In this document: piece by piece, positions 7,123 through 15,900 of the stretch | How positions within the stretch are numbered: the first letter of the stretch is position 1 | How the letters are laid out: each line of letters starts with the position of its first letter | Source of the DNA: a virus | IMG/VR virus record: IMGVR_UViG_3300032177_000069 | Span: 1 to 24,982 of that record | DNA: 24,982 nucleotides | Strand: one strand, 5' to 3' | The notes under the pieces: generated by a model | Seen by the model: the letters and a program-made list of their open reading frames with translations, nothing else | Told to the model about the DNA's origin: nothing | Databases searched by the model: none | Translations under genes and position numbers: made by a program

Positions 7123-10100
7123 ATGCCAAGGTATATCTTTCTTGAGGATGGTGTCAGCAGACTCCAAATGGAGTCAGGGGATTTCTATCTTCTGGAAAAT
7201 GCCAACGTTACCTATGTAAATTTTACTGCTTCTATTGCAGCTACCACTTCTGTATCAGCCACGATTGATTTAGATGTTACTGCTGGCCCAAAATTATTTA
7301 CTGCTTCCATTGCAGCTTCAATGGGAACTGCGGCAACTATAGATCTTCTTTCAGTTAGACCTTTAGTTGCTTCAATTGCTTCGGCTCACACTACCCCGGC
7401 AACCATAGACCTACTGGCTTTAAGACCATTAACAGGATCTATTGCTTCTGGTGTTTCATCTTCGGCAACCATAGATCTTTTGGTTTCACGCCCATTGGTG
7501 GCTTCGATTGCTGCTGTACATTCTACTTCAGCCACTATAGATCTATTAGCATTAAGAAGTTTAGTAGCTTCAATTGCTTCGGCGCATACTACACCGTCTA
7601 CAATTGATATATTGGCTTTAAGGCCGTTAGTTGCTTCCATTGGGTCAGCAGTTTCTTCCAGCAATACGGTTGTCCTAAAAAGAACTATTAACCTTGCAGC
7701 TTCAATTGCTGCAACTTCATCGGTTTCAACACCACCCCTTAAAGTTGTCAAAAAAGTTAAAAATATTGTTCTAAAGAGATACCATTATTTTACGGCATCT
7801 ATAGCTGCGGTCCATTCGACTTCATCTACCATTGATTTGGTTAGTTTAAGGTCATTCACAGCCTCAATTTCAGCAGTTACGACCACAACGGTATCAAATG
7901 TCCTTTCTATTGCTCGTCCTATTCCAGCATCTATTTCTGTTGGGGTATCTTCTTCTGTAAATATTGATATTCTTGTAACAAGACCATTAGTTGCTTCTAT
8001 TGCTTCTTCCATTAGCAGTTCACAACCTGTATTTAAAGGTTTAAGAAGTTTAGTTGGGGTAATCAATTTCACAACAGGGACTTCAGCTACAATAGACCTA
8101 TTGGCTTTAAGGCCGTTAGTAGCTTCTATTAGTTCTGCATTTACGACAGGGGAACCTGATTTAGAAGTAAGTTCAGGAGCTAAAGAATTTTCAGCTTCTA
8201 TTAATTCGGCAATTTCTACCAGCAATACGGTTGCTCTGAAAAGAATTGTTAATCTGGTTGCTTCAATTTCTGTGGTCCATTCCACTTCGGCAACCATAGA
8301 CCTGTTAATAAGCAGACCTTTAGTTGCTTCAATTACTGCGGTACATTCAACTTCAGTTACTATAGATTTATTAATTGGTAGGCCGTTAGTTGCTTCAATT
8401 TCTGCGGCTCACACTACCCCGGCAACCATAGACCTGTTAGCAAGCAGATCTTTAGTAGCTTCTGTTGCTTCTGTATATTCAACCTCTCAACCTACAATAT
8501 TAAGGAAATGCTCTTTTATAGGAGTAATAGGAACATCTTTCTCAAGTTCCAATGCAGCAATTAAATCTGTTCGCCCAATTGTAGCGAGTATATCTTCTGC
8601 TACTACTACATCTATAAGTTCAAAGATACTTATTGTAAGACCATTTGTTGGAAGTATTAATTCTTCTCTTTCATCTTCCACGAATATTGATATTCTTGTA
8701 ACAAGATCATTAGTTGCTTCAATTTCATCTGTGGTGTCAACATCTCAGCCTGTGTTGTGGGTTTCATATATTAGATCTTTAGTTGGTTCTATAAACTCAG
8801 CGTTTACGACACCCAATGCACATCTTATTTCTACTGGATTTTTGCAAGCTAATATTGCTGCGGGGATAACTACTTCAGCCACCACAGACTTGTTAGTGAG
8901 TAGGCCGTTAGCTGCTGCTATACCAGTATCTATTTCTACTCAAGAAGTTGATCTATGGGTTTCATTTATTCGATCATTTGTAGGGTCAATATCTTCTACG
9001 ATTACAACTGCATCTACAGCAGATATTTTATCTCAACGTCCTATTGTTGGTCAAATTAATTCTTTAATTTCTACAAATTCAGGCAGGGTTAATACAGTAC
9101 GTCCATTGGCAGCATCAGTATCATCTGCTTTTACCACTCAAGAAGCAGACCTTTGGATTTCTTATATCAGATCGTTTATTGGACAAGTGGTTGCGAGTTT
9201 TTCTACACCGGCTACAATTGATATATTGGCTTTAAGACCGTTTACAGGGGCTATAGGGTCAAGCGTTTCGACTTCTGCCACCATTGATCTTTTATCCAAT
9301 AGGCTTTTAACAGGGTCCATTGCATCGTCTATTACAACTCAAAATGTTAATCTATGGATTTCTTATATAAGGTCACTTGTTGGATCAATTTCTTCAGGAG
9401 TAACTACTTCAGCTACAACTGATATTTTAGTTTCCAGACTTTTAACAGGGTCCATTTCTTCATCCACATATACCAGAGATGCAGAGCTTTGGACTTCTAA
9501 AATTTTATATTTCATTAGTACAATTTCTTCATCTATATCCACTACATCTTTTGCCGATATACTTAGTTTAAGATCTATTACCGGAACAATTTCTTCATCT
9601 ATATCCACTACATCGTTAGCTGATATACTTAGCTCAAGGTTTATTTCTGGTTCAATTTCTTCAGGGGTAACTACTTCAGCTACAATTGACCTTTTAATTT
9701 CAAGATTTTTTATAGGGACAATCAATTCAGCCTTTACAATACAAGATGCTAGACTTAAATCCCTTGGGTTATTACAGGCTAATATTGCTGCGGGAGTAAC
9801 TACTTCAGTAACGATAGATCTTTTAGTTTCCAGACTTTTAACAGGGGTTATTTCCCCCTCTATTACAACCCAAAATATTAATCTTTGGGTTTCTTATATA
9901 CGAAATTTTGAAGGTCAGATAGGATTAGCAATTACAACAAATATCCCTGTGCTTACTATGACAGGGCAAATCCTTTTGTCTGCTTTGATTTCTTCACAAT
10001 TGTCTACATCTAATATTAGGGGAATAGTATTAAGAGGTTTATCTGGTGCAGTTGCAACAAATCTTGAATCGTCACAACCTGATATAAATTCTTTAAGGAG

Positions 10101-10812
10101 AATCACATCAGTAATTCAACCAAGCATTGAAACATCTGAACCTGGGATTATTCGTGGGAATAATTTTTCATCTATTATATCTTCAGGGTTTGATTCATCT
10201 ATTTCAGATATAATTATTCAACGTAGACTTCAGGCTTTAATTTCTAATTATATATCTACAGATTTTGCAAGAATAAATTCTATTAGATCAATTTCAGCAG
10301 GGGTATCAGCAGAAATACAAACAAATGATTTAGTTGATCTGTGGCTTTCAGGGGTAAAAGCGTTCCTGGCACAAATTAATTCCAGTATTTCAACCTCATT
10401 GTCTATATTAAATAATGGTGCATCGTTCTCTGCATTAATTTCTTCTGGAATTGAAACGGGGATACCTAAAGTTTATGTGATTAGAAATATCCCTGTTGAT
10501 ATATATGCGGAATTAATAAGTTCATACCCAAATATTAATATTCTAAGACTTTTACAAGCAGAAATAATTACTGAGATAATTACAAACGATATAATTTGTG
10601 ACATTGGATGGTTGGGATATGTGGATTGCCCCTCTGTCTGTGTTCTTGAGAGGATGCTTTGGGCTGTTGTTTTGAGCAGAGAAATGGATGTTGAGGCTTT
10701 ACGCCGGGAAACCTCAGTATCACGATACCGGCTTGAAGGGGTTGAAACAATTGTGGGGATTTCTTTAGAGGTTCTTCCCCCCAATTGCAGGGCAATAAGA
10801 CGTTGTGCTTAA
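7123..10812 (+). CDS. Giant tandem-repeat fibre protein (about 51 units of 22 residues)
   Basis: A 1229-residue protein with AGGAT upstream of ATG. The N-terminus (FLEDGVSRLQMESGDFYLLE) is a short pattern common at the start of phage tail proteins. Residues 34-1156 consist of about 51 consecutive units, average 22 residues, with consensus L-V-A-S-I-A-S-x-x-(S/T)-T-x-x-(T/A)-I-D-L-L-x-x-R-(P/S): a strand, a Ser/Thr-rich turn and a second strand ending in Arg. There is no signal peptide, membrane segment or coiled coil. The last 75 residues are unrelated and cysteine-rich (DCPSVC, PPNCRAIRRC). The pattern suggests an elongated beta-structured shaft (beta-solenoid, beta-hairpin stack or triple beta-spiral), with the C-terminal domain as a cap or tip. 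Two identical-type units occur in the adhesin at 2235-4559. Long antisense frames over this gene are shadows of the repeats. Confidence 0.7.
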   Translation: MPRYIFLEDGVSRLQMESGDFYLLENANVTYVNFTASIAATTSVSATIDLDVTAGPKLFTASIAASMGTAATIDLLSVRPLVASIASAHTTPATIDLLALRPLTGSIASGVSSSATIDLLVSRPLVASIAAVHSTSATIDLLALRSLVASIASAHTTPSTIDILALRPLVASIGSAVSSSNTVVLKRTINLAASIAATSSVSTPPLKVVKKVKNIVLKRYHYFTASIAAVHSTSSTIDLVSLRSFTASISAVTTTTVSNVLSIARPIPASISVGVSSSVNIDILVTRPLVASIASSISSSQPVFKGLRSLVGVINFTTGTSATIDLLALRPLVASISSAFTTGEPDLEVSSGAKEFSASINSAISTSNTVALKRIVNLVASISVVHSTSATIDLLISRPLVASITAVHSTSVTIDLLIGRPLVASISAAHTTPATIDLLASRSLVASVASVYSTSQPTILRKCSFIGVIGTSFSSSNAAIKSVRPIVASISSATTTSISSKILIVRPFVGSINSSLSSSTNIDILVTRSLVASISSVVSTSQPVLWVSYIRSLVGSINSAFTTPNAHLISTGFLQANIAAGITTSATTDLLVSRPLAAAIPVSISTQEVDLWVSFIRSFVGSISSTITTASTADILSQRPIVGQINSLISTNSGRVNTVRPLAASVSSAFTTQEADLWISYIRSFIGQVVASFSTPATIDILALRPFTGAIGSSVSTSATIDLLSNRLLTGSIASSITTQNVNLWISYIRSLVGSISSGVTTSATTDILVSRLLTGSISSSTYTRDAELWTSKILYFISTISSSISTTSFADILSLRSITGTISSSISTTSLADILSSRFISGSISSGVTTSATIDLLISRFFIGTINSAFTIQDARLKSLGLLQANIAAGVTTSVTIDLLVSRLLTGVISPSITTQNINLWVSYIRNFEGQIGLAITTNIPVLTMTGQILLSALISSQLSTSNIRGIVLRGLSGAVATNLESSQPDINSLRRITSVIQPSIETSEPGIIRGNNFSSIISSGFDSSISDIIIQRRLQALISNYISTDFARINSIRSISAGVSAEIQTNDLVDLWLSGVKAFLAQINSSISTSLSILNNGASFSALISSGIETGIPKVYVIRNIPVDIYAELISSYPNINILRLLQAEIITEIITNDIICDIGWLGYVDCPSVCVLERMLWAVVLSREMDVEALRRETSVSRYRLEGVETIVGISLEVLPPNCRAIRRCA
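7222..10590 (+). repeat. Coding tandem-repeat array, unit about 66 bp
   Basis: The array covers about 3369 bp and 1123 residues, in about 51 units of 20-25 residues (occasionally up to 32). Early units are the most alike at nucleotide level: positions 7382-7412 and 8405-8435 are identical over 31 bp. A local recent duplication is visible at 9520-9548 and 9586-9614, 29 bp identical and exactly 66 bp apart. Units toward the C-terminus (after about 9950) are more diverged. Sequences are clearly coding and degenerate, not CRISPR repeats. Confidence 0.9.
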
Positions 10813-10820
10813 AGCGATTT

Positions 10821-10837
10821 TATAGTAAGATACTATA
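10821..10837 (+). promoter_or_regulatory. Perfect 7-bp inverted repeat in the spacer before the tail genes
   Basis: TATAGTA, three-base spacer AGA, TACTATA lies in the 66-bp gap between the repeat protein and the duplicated-domain protein. It could be a protein-binding operator or part of a promoter: TAAGAT at 10826-10831 resembles a -10 box, and TTGTGC at 10803-10808 a poor -35 with 17-bp spacing. It is too AT-rich and lacks the T-run needed for a convincing terminator. Function is a guess. Confidence 0.25.
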
Positions 10838-10878
10838 TGGGTTTATAACATTAACACTAATCTTGGAGGGTTTAACAA

Positions 10879-11709
10879 ATGGGATCACTGACTAATTTTG
10901 CTGAAACTGAAATAATGGATCACATCTTTAATGGTGCTGATGGTGCCGGATCTGTTTACACTCCACCGGCAACGGTCTACCTGTCTTTACATACGGCAGA
11001 TCCTACGGACACTGGTTCTATGGCAGCAGAGTGTACAGGTACTTCTTATATTCGTAAAGCCATTGCTTTTTCTGCTGCTGCAACTAGGGCTGTAGTCCAA
11101 AATGGTGTGGTTACATTTACACAAGCTGGTGGAGCATGGGGAACTATTTCCCATTGGGGAATTTGTGACCAGGAATCGGCTGGTGGAAATATGCTGGCCT
11201 ATGGTGCTTTTGCTGTATCGAAAAGTATTGTTTCTGGAAATACGGCAAGTGTTGCTACAACGGAAGTAGTTATCACCGCAACCGCTGATGTGGGGCTTGC
11301 TACTTATTGTGCTCATAAGATTCTTGACTTCCTGTTCCGCAATCAGGCTTTTACTCCACCGGCAACTTATATTGGTCTTGTTACTGCTAACCCTGTGGAT
11401 GCTTCCACCGGGGCCACTTTGACCGAGCCGAGCACAAATAACTATGCTCGTAAATTGGTGGATCACATTGCTGGTACTTCCCCGACTTGGGCGGCGGCAG
11501 TAAACAATCTTGTTGATAACGTGCATACTATTACATTTGCAACTCCTTCTGGATCTTGGGGGTTGATTACTGGTATGGTAGTTATTGATTCTATTACCGT
11601 TGGTGCTGGAAACGTGCTTTTCTATGAAGTCGATGTAACTGACCAGACACCAGATAATGGTGATACTGTCCAGATCGCCGCAGGAGCTTTTGATGTCACG
11701 ATGGACTAG
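10879..11709 (+). CDS. Phage structural protein with an internally duplicated domain (candidate tail tube or decoration protein)
   Basis: A 276-residue protein with a strong ribosome site (GGAGGG). It contains two copies of one domain: residues 1-137 (FAETEIMDHIFNG, YTPPATVYLSLHTADP, HWGICDQESAGGNML) and 138-276 (CAHKILDFLFRNQ, FTPPATYIGLVTANP, WGLITGMVVIDSITVGAGN). Each begins with a helix, then a TPPATxYxxLxTAxP strand, and ends with a GGN/GAGN-x-L-x-Y strand. Single-copy versions of this domain occur widely in phage tail regions under vague names. Its position just before a small structural gene and the tail chaperone is where lambda-type phages keep the major tail protein. Spacers on both sides and strong ribosome sites fit high expression. 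Alternatives are a tail decoration or fibre-attachment protein. Confidence 0.6.
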   Translation: MGSLTNFAETEIMDHIFNGADGAGSVYTPPATVYLSLHTADPTDTGSMAAECTGTSYIRKAIAFSAAATRAVVQNGVVTFTQAGGAWGTISHWGICDQESAGGNMLAYGAFAVSKSIVSGNTASVATTEVVITATADVGLATYCAHKILDFLFRNQAFTPPATYIGLVTANPVDASTGATLTEPSTNNYARKLVDHIAGTSPTWAAAVNNLVDNVHTITFATPSGSWGLITGMVVIDSITVGAGNVLFYEVDVTDQTPDNGDTVQIAAGAFDVTMD

Positions 11710-11769
11710 TATAATTGATTAATTGTAACCTTAACCCTGTCACCATAGATATACGGGAGGTTTTTTATT

Positions 11770-12150
11770 ATGGGAGTTACATACAATGTGGTCTATAAAG
11801 GCCGCAATAATAGCCTCTCTGTTAGGGTCTATAGCACAGATGAATTGGGTGTAGTCACTTACCCTGATTTGATTGCAGGGGGTGTAACAAAAGTAGAAGT
11901 ATTAATTAATGGTAAATATTATTGTTCTACGGATTACCCCGATTCTTTTGATTTCATGACTGAGGGGGAAGATGGGATTATTACTATGGTGCTTGGTACG
12001 ATCCCTGAATTGGAAGTTGTAAAAGATGCTAAAGCAGAAATAATTACATATGATCCCTCACACGTTGATGGTCTTGTGTGGGGGATCATTCCTATTCAAG
12101 TTATTCAGCTTGTTGGGGTAAATGTTGAACCAGAAGAAGTTACCCCATAG
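11770..12150 (+). CDS. Small phage structural protein of unknown function in the tail gene cluster
   Basis: A 126-residue protein with a strong ribosome site (GGGAGGT). It is predicted to be all beta: alternating strands (NNSLSVRVYSTD, VTKVEVLINGKYY, AEIITYDPSH, GLVWGIIPIQVIQLVG) suggest an Ig-like or small sandwich fold as seen in phage capsid and tail accessory proteins. No membrane segment or catalytic motif is visible. It sits between the duplicated-domain protein and the tail chaperone and could itself be the tail tube subunit, although 126 residues is short for one. No confident family name can be given. Confidence 0.6.
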   Translation: MGVTYNVVYKGRNNSLSVRVYSTDELGVVTYPDLIAGGVTKVEVLINGKYYCSTDYPDSFDFMTEGEDGIITMVLGTIPELEVVKDAKAEIITYDPSHVDGLVWGIIPIQVIQLVGVNVEPEEVTP

Positions 12151-12218
12151 TAAAATGGTGGTGTCATGCGGATAATTCTGTTTTAATTTATTAATTAACT
12201 AACAAATGGAGGTTACAA

Positions 12219-12635
12219 ATGGGAGTCAATGTAATGGATTTTACGGATCTTGGCAAAGGGACTGAGTTTACTTTCAGGGATCAGAAGTATGAAATCCCCT
12301 CTTTCACTAAAACTCAAATGACAAATTTGATGGAGATTAGTGAAAAGATGGTGGCAGTTTCAAAGAACTTGAGTCCTGAAGATAAAGAAGCTATGAAGAA
12401 TAATGAGATTAAAACTGAAGAACTTAAAAAACTATTTAATATTCAGCAAGAGTTTATTATTGGTGGTATTCGTTTGGTAACTGCTGAAGGGGTTTATAAG
12501 GATTTGACCCTGGAAGACGTTGAAGGGTGGCCTTGGAGACTTTGTAATAGGGTTATTTCCCTTATCCAAGAGATGATGAATACCACCGGAGATGTTGAGA
12601 AGGACGCAAAGAAAAACCCTACTCAGCAGAAGTAA
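12219..12635 (+). CDS. Tail assembly chaperone, G-type short product
   Basis: A 138-residue protein with a strong ribosome site (GGAGGT). It is mostly helical and acidic/lysine-rich, with a short beta front (GTEFTFRDQKYEIPSFTKTQ), the typical look of gpG-type tail chaperones, which coat the tape measure during tail assembly and are absent from the finished virion. The diagnostic evidence is context: it lies directly upstream of the tape measure and is overlapped near its 3' end by a -1 reading frame that continues as the next gene. Ribosomes that do not shift stop at TAA 12633-12635 after KNPTQQK. Family assignment rests on layout plus character rather than strong sequence recall. Confidence 0.75.
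   Translation: MGVNVMDFTDLGKGTEFTFRDQKYEIPSFTKTQMTNLMEISEKMVAVSKNLSPEDKEAMKNNEIKTEELKKLFNIQQEFIIGGIRLVTAEGVYKDLTLEDVEGWPWRLCNRVISLIQEMMNTTGDVEKDAKKNPTQQK
12606..12617 (+). promoter_or_regulatory. Candidate -1 programmed ribosomal frameshift site
   Basis: The chaperone frame reads GCA AAG AAA AAC here. The -1 frame is open only from 12599 (a TGA lies at 12596-12598) and the zero frame stops at 12633, so the shift must occur in this short interval. The only slippery-looking sequence in it is AAAGAAAAAC, most likely G AAA AAC at 12611-12617, which differs by one base from the classical A AAA AAC; A AAG at 12608-12611 is the alternative. After the shift, translation would continue PYSAEVKEYVQIMMALHG. 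Confidence 0.6.
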
Positions 12636-12652
12636 AGGAGTACGTTCAGATT

Positions 12653-12922
12653 ATGATGGCATTGCATGGGGCAGTTTCCTTAAAGGAACTGCTCCAAATG
12701 CCAATAAAACAATACAAGGTTCTTAAAAATGCTGTGGATATTTGTGAAATAGAAAGACGTAAGGTTTATATTCATGATGCAGCAATGGCATTTTCAGATC
12801 CAAAAACAGCTATTACAGAACTTAATAAAACTTTAAATGAGATAACAAAGTCAAGATCTTTAATTATTTGGGATTCAGATGCAGATTCAATTGACCGGGC
12901 TAAACGGAAATACATGAGGTAA
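12653..12922 (+). CDS. Tail assembly chaperone T extension (translated as G-T fusion by -1 frameshift)
   Basis: This frame encodes 89 residues from the first ATG but is open from 12599 in the -1 frame relative to the upstream chaperone, with no stop between. That is the layout of lambda G and G-T, where a minority of ribosomes shift to make a longer protein whose T part binds the tape measure. The sequence (HGAVSLKELLQMPIKQYKVL) is helical, as expected. An AAAGGAG at 12634-12640 precedes the ATG by 12 bases, so some independent initiation cannot be excluded. The stop is followed two bases later by the tape-measure start. Confidence 0.72.
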   Translation: MMALHGAVSLKELLQMPIKQYKVLKNAVDICEIERRKVYIHDAAMAFSDPKTAITELNKTLNEITKSRSLIIWDSDADSIDRAKRKYMR

Positions 12923-12924
12923 TC

Positions 12925-15900
12925 ATGGCGAATGACTCCGATCAGATCGTAGAAGAAATAGTACTTGACCTTAAAACGAATTGGGATTCCGAGCTTAGAA
13001 ATACGCTTCGGAAGATGAACCAATTTAAGGATCAAGTTGCTGATATTTCTAAATCGGCTGTTAATTCCTATGGGAATTTTCAGAAGCAATTTCTCTCTGA
13101 GTTTGGCAGTATGTCCAAAAATACTGTGGGGGAAATGCGTACTCTGATCGGGGCCACACGCAGGGAGTTAGGTGAACTTCAAAAAATTAATAATGATTTT
13201 TTGAAATCTCAAGATGCAGCAATGGATCAAATGGAAAGACGCAGAATTTCTGCGTTAGGTAATTATACTAAACAAGTAAGGTCAGCTTATAGGGAAAATG
13301 AAGTAAAAAAGTCAACTACTAAAGAGGGTTGGCAAGGAAGTGAGGGTCTTCTTAAAGGAAGATTAAATGCTATTGATGCAGGTACAGCAACTACATTAAA
13401 AGGATTAAGAGATGGGTATAATACCACTGTTGATAAAATTCAAAAGGAAGCACTTTCACCTTTATATTTAAAATCCGCTGAAATGAGTTCTAAAATTTCA
13501 GAAACTATTTCCAGTACGGCACAAAAAGCCCTTAGAAGTGTTATTGCTACTACCCAAGATGTTGCAAGGGAATATGATAAGGTTAAAAATTTATTTGCTT
13601 CTGGTGGTCCAGAAGGAAAGTTAATTTCAAAAGCTGAGTTTATAAAATCTGCTAAATCTCAATTTAAATCCACTGATTCTGTTGTAAATGCCCAACAAGC
13701 CAGATTAAATGAAATTATTAGTGCGCGTAAAAGTGCTGAAGATGCTTTGGGAAAAGCAAGTAAAGAAGATGCCGGTGCAATAATAAATTATATTAAAAGA
13801 ATTGGTGAGGAACAAAAATCAACTGAAAGTGCAATGAAGTCAACCGGCAAACAAGCGATGGTTTTAACAGATCTTATTAAAAATGCAACTCAAGATGCAA
13901 TATTAAGTGGTAAACAAATTCAACAATCCATAAAAACTTCTTTAGGACCAATGAAGGAAGATATTAGGCGCGGTGCTAGTGGTGCATTTAAAAGTCTTTC
14001 TCAAATGGTAGTTGCTTCTACTAAAGAGGATCAGGGTGGGTTTATAAAAGCTTCTGATAATGTTGATAAGTATATAAGGAAATTAGATGATGCTGAAGCA
14101 AAATTAAATGAGATTAAAGGCCAACTTAAAGCTGTTGCTGGTACGGGGTTTATTGATGAAAATGCAATTAAGTCTGGAAATAGGCAAATAGAGGAAGGTT
14201 TAAATAAGATTAAGCAGCATAGAAAAGAGTTGGGAGCATCTATCAAAGATTTTAATGCATTGAATATGCAAAAAATGATGCAGAAGACAGATGCGAGTGG
14301 TTTTATTAAATCAGCTACAGAATTTGCAAAAATTAAAACAGAGTATTCTGGTCTTGGTCCGATTACCCCTCAGAATTATATGCAAGCTGAAGGGTACATT
14401 AAAAAGATGGAGTCTTCTTATCAAGCTTTTGCGAAACAGAAACAAACCATCGACAATCAGATGGCAAAGAATACAGAGTATATAGCATCTATTGAATCTG
14501 CAATGCGTAGAACTAAAGATGCTGATATGGTAAAGCGTTATGCAGAAGCAATAGAGGCTATGAAGAAAAAGAACAAAGAGTTGACAGATTTGGTGGCTAT
14601 AACTAAAACTGCACCTATAATGAAACCGGCTGATACTCAAGCTGAACATGCAAAGGTGGTAGCACAAGCTAAACAGGTAGCAGCAGATATTCAAAAATCA
14701 GTAAAGCCAGAAGGATGGTTAAATTCTGGTGTGGATAAACTTTCAAAAGATTTAGAGAAACTTCAAGCAACAACTGCTAAACTTGGTAAATGGAGTTTGT
14801 TCCATGATTATAAAAAAGAAGGCATTGAGATGTATGAGAGTTTGAAATCCAGAGCAAAGGCATATACCAATGAAATAGCAAATATAGGAAGACAAATTGT
14901 TGAACTCAAAAGAATTCAAAAGTCTGGTTTAGGGGATTCTGATTCTATTGGCAAAACAATAACCCAATTAACAAATATGCAGAAGCAATTTCGTTATGCT
15001 AACCAGGAAATTGCAAGAATAAATAATCAGGCATCTAAATCTAATCAGGCTCTTACCGACCATGCTTCTAAAGGAATTTGGAAATCTGGCATGGAGGTTA
15101 TTCGTAATTTTAGATGGCAATATGCAGCAGCATATTATATTCTTCAAAATATTATTGGTAGGGTTGTCGGATTTGTTAAAGGCACAATGGATGAGATAGG
15201 GCAATTCCAAAAAGATACTTTGTCATTGGCAGCAGTAATTTCAATGCGAATGGCTGGAACTATAGAGAGCAATTTTGATACAGCATATCAATATAGTCGT
15301 GGGTTGATGGATAAACTTCAATTGGTAGCTACTGAAACGGTGCTAACTCTTGAAGATCTTACCATGTTGACAAAAACCTTTGTTCAAGCTGGTATTATTC
15401 CAGATACAGTAGAGGATGTTAGAAAAATATCTGACATTGGTGTGGCTATTCGTGCGGTTACAGAGGGCATGGCTAATGCTGGTACTCAAATGCGGCAAGA
15501 ATTAAATGCTGTTATATTAGGTAGGCAACGTGCTTCTGATCAGTTGGCGATGATGTTTAAATTTATGGGCATAGATTTAAGAAAAACTTTAAAGGATGCT
15601 CAAGATGAAGGTAGAAATTTGTTGGATGTTTTGAGTGAAGTTTTAAAACCATTTTCTGCAATGAACAAAGCAATGCAAGATAACTGGCTTCAGGCTTCAA
15701 ATAGAGCAACGGAGGTTTGGAAAATTATTAAACGTATTGGCGCGGAAGATTTTACAACTTCTATGACAACCAAACTTAATAAATTTTTAGATACACTTAT
15801 TGATAGTAAAGGACAGCTTACTGCTTTAGGTAGAGAAACAGCAGCAGGGTTTGGGGCTATTATGAACACCCTTGGATCTGTGGGTCTGTCTATATTGGGA

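Noticed and set aside
7386-9725. Long antisense open frames (up to 170 residues) across the repeat gene
   Set aside because: They mirror the repetitive, stop-poor sense sequence, have biased composition and no ribosome sites, and overlap a clearly structured sense protein.
7222-10590. Regular repeats of about 66 bp considered as a CRISPR array or non-coding satellite
   Set aside because: Repeats are contiguous without unique spacers, vary at codon third positions and keep one long reading frame.
252-10812. Diversity-generating retroelement controlling the adhesins
   Set aside because: There is no reverse transcriptase, no template/variable repeat pair with adenine-specific differences, and no C-type-lectin ending typical of such targets. 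A distant element outside the window cannot be excluded.
10987-11526. 179-residue antisense open frame over the duplicated-domain protein
   Set aside because: It has no ribosome site, its Ser/Cys/Arg-rich composition is typical of antisense shadows, and the sense frame has a recognisable internal duplication.
11710-11715. Perfect TATAAT hexamer in the spacer before the 126-residue protein
   Set aside because: There is no matching -35 at proper spacing and the spacer is very AT-rich, so chance is a sufficient explanation.
12191-12198. TTAATTAA palindrome before the chaperone gene
   Set aside because: It is an eight-base AT-only palindrome in AT-rich DNA and has no flanking symmetry.
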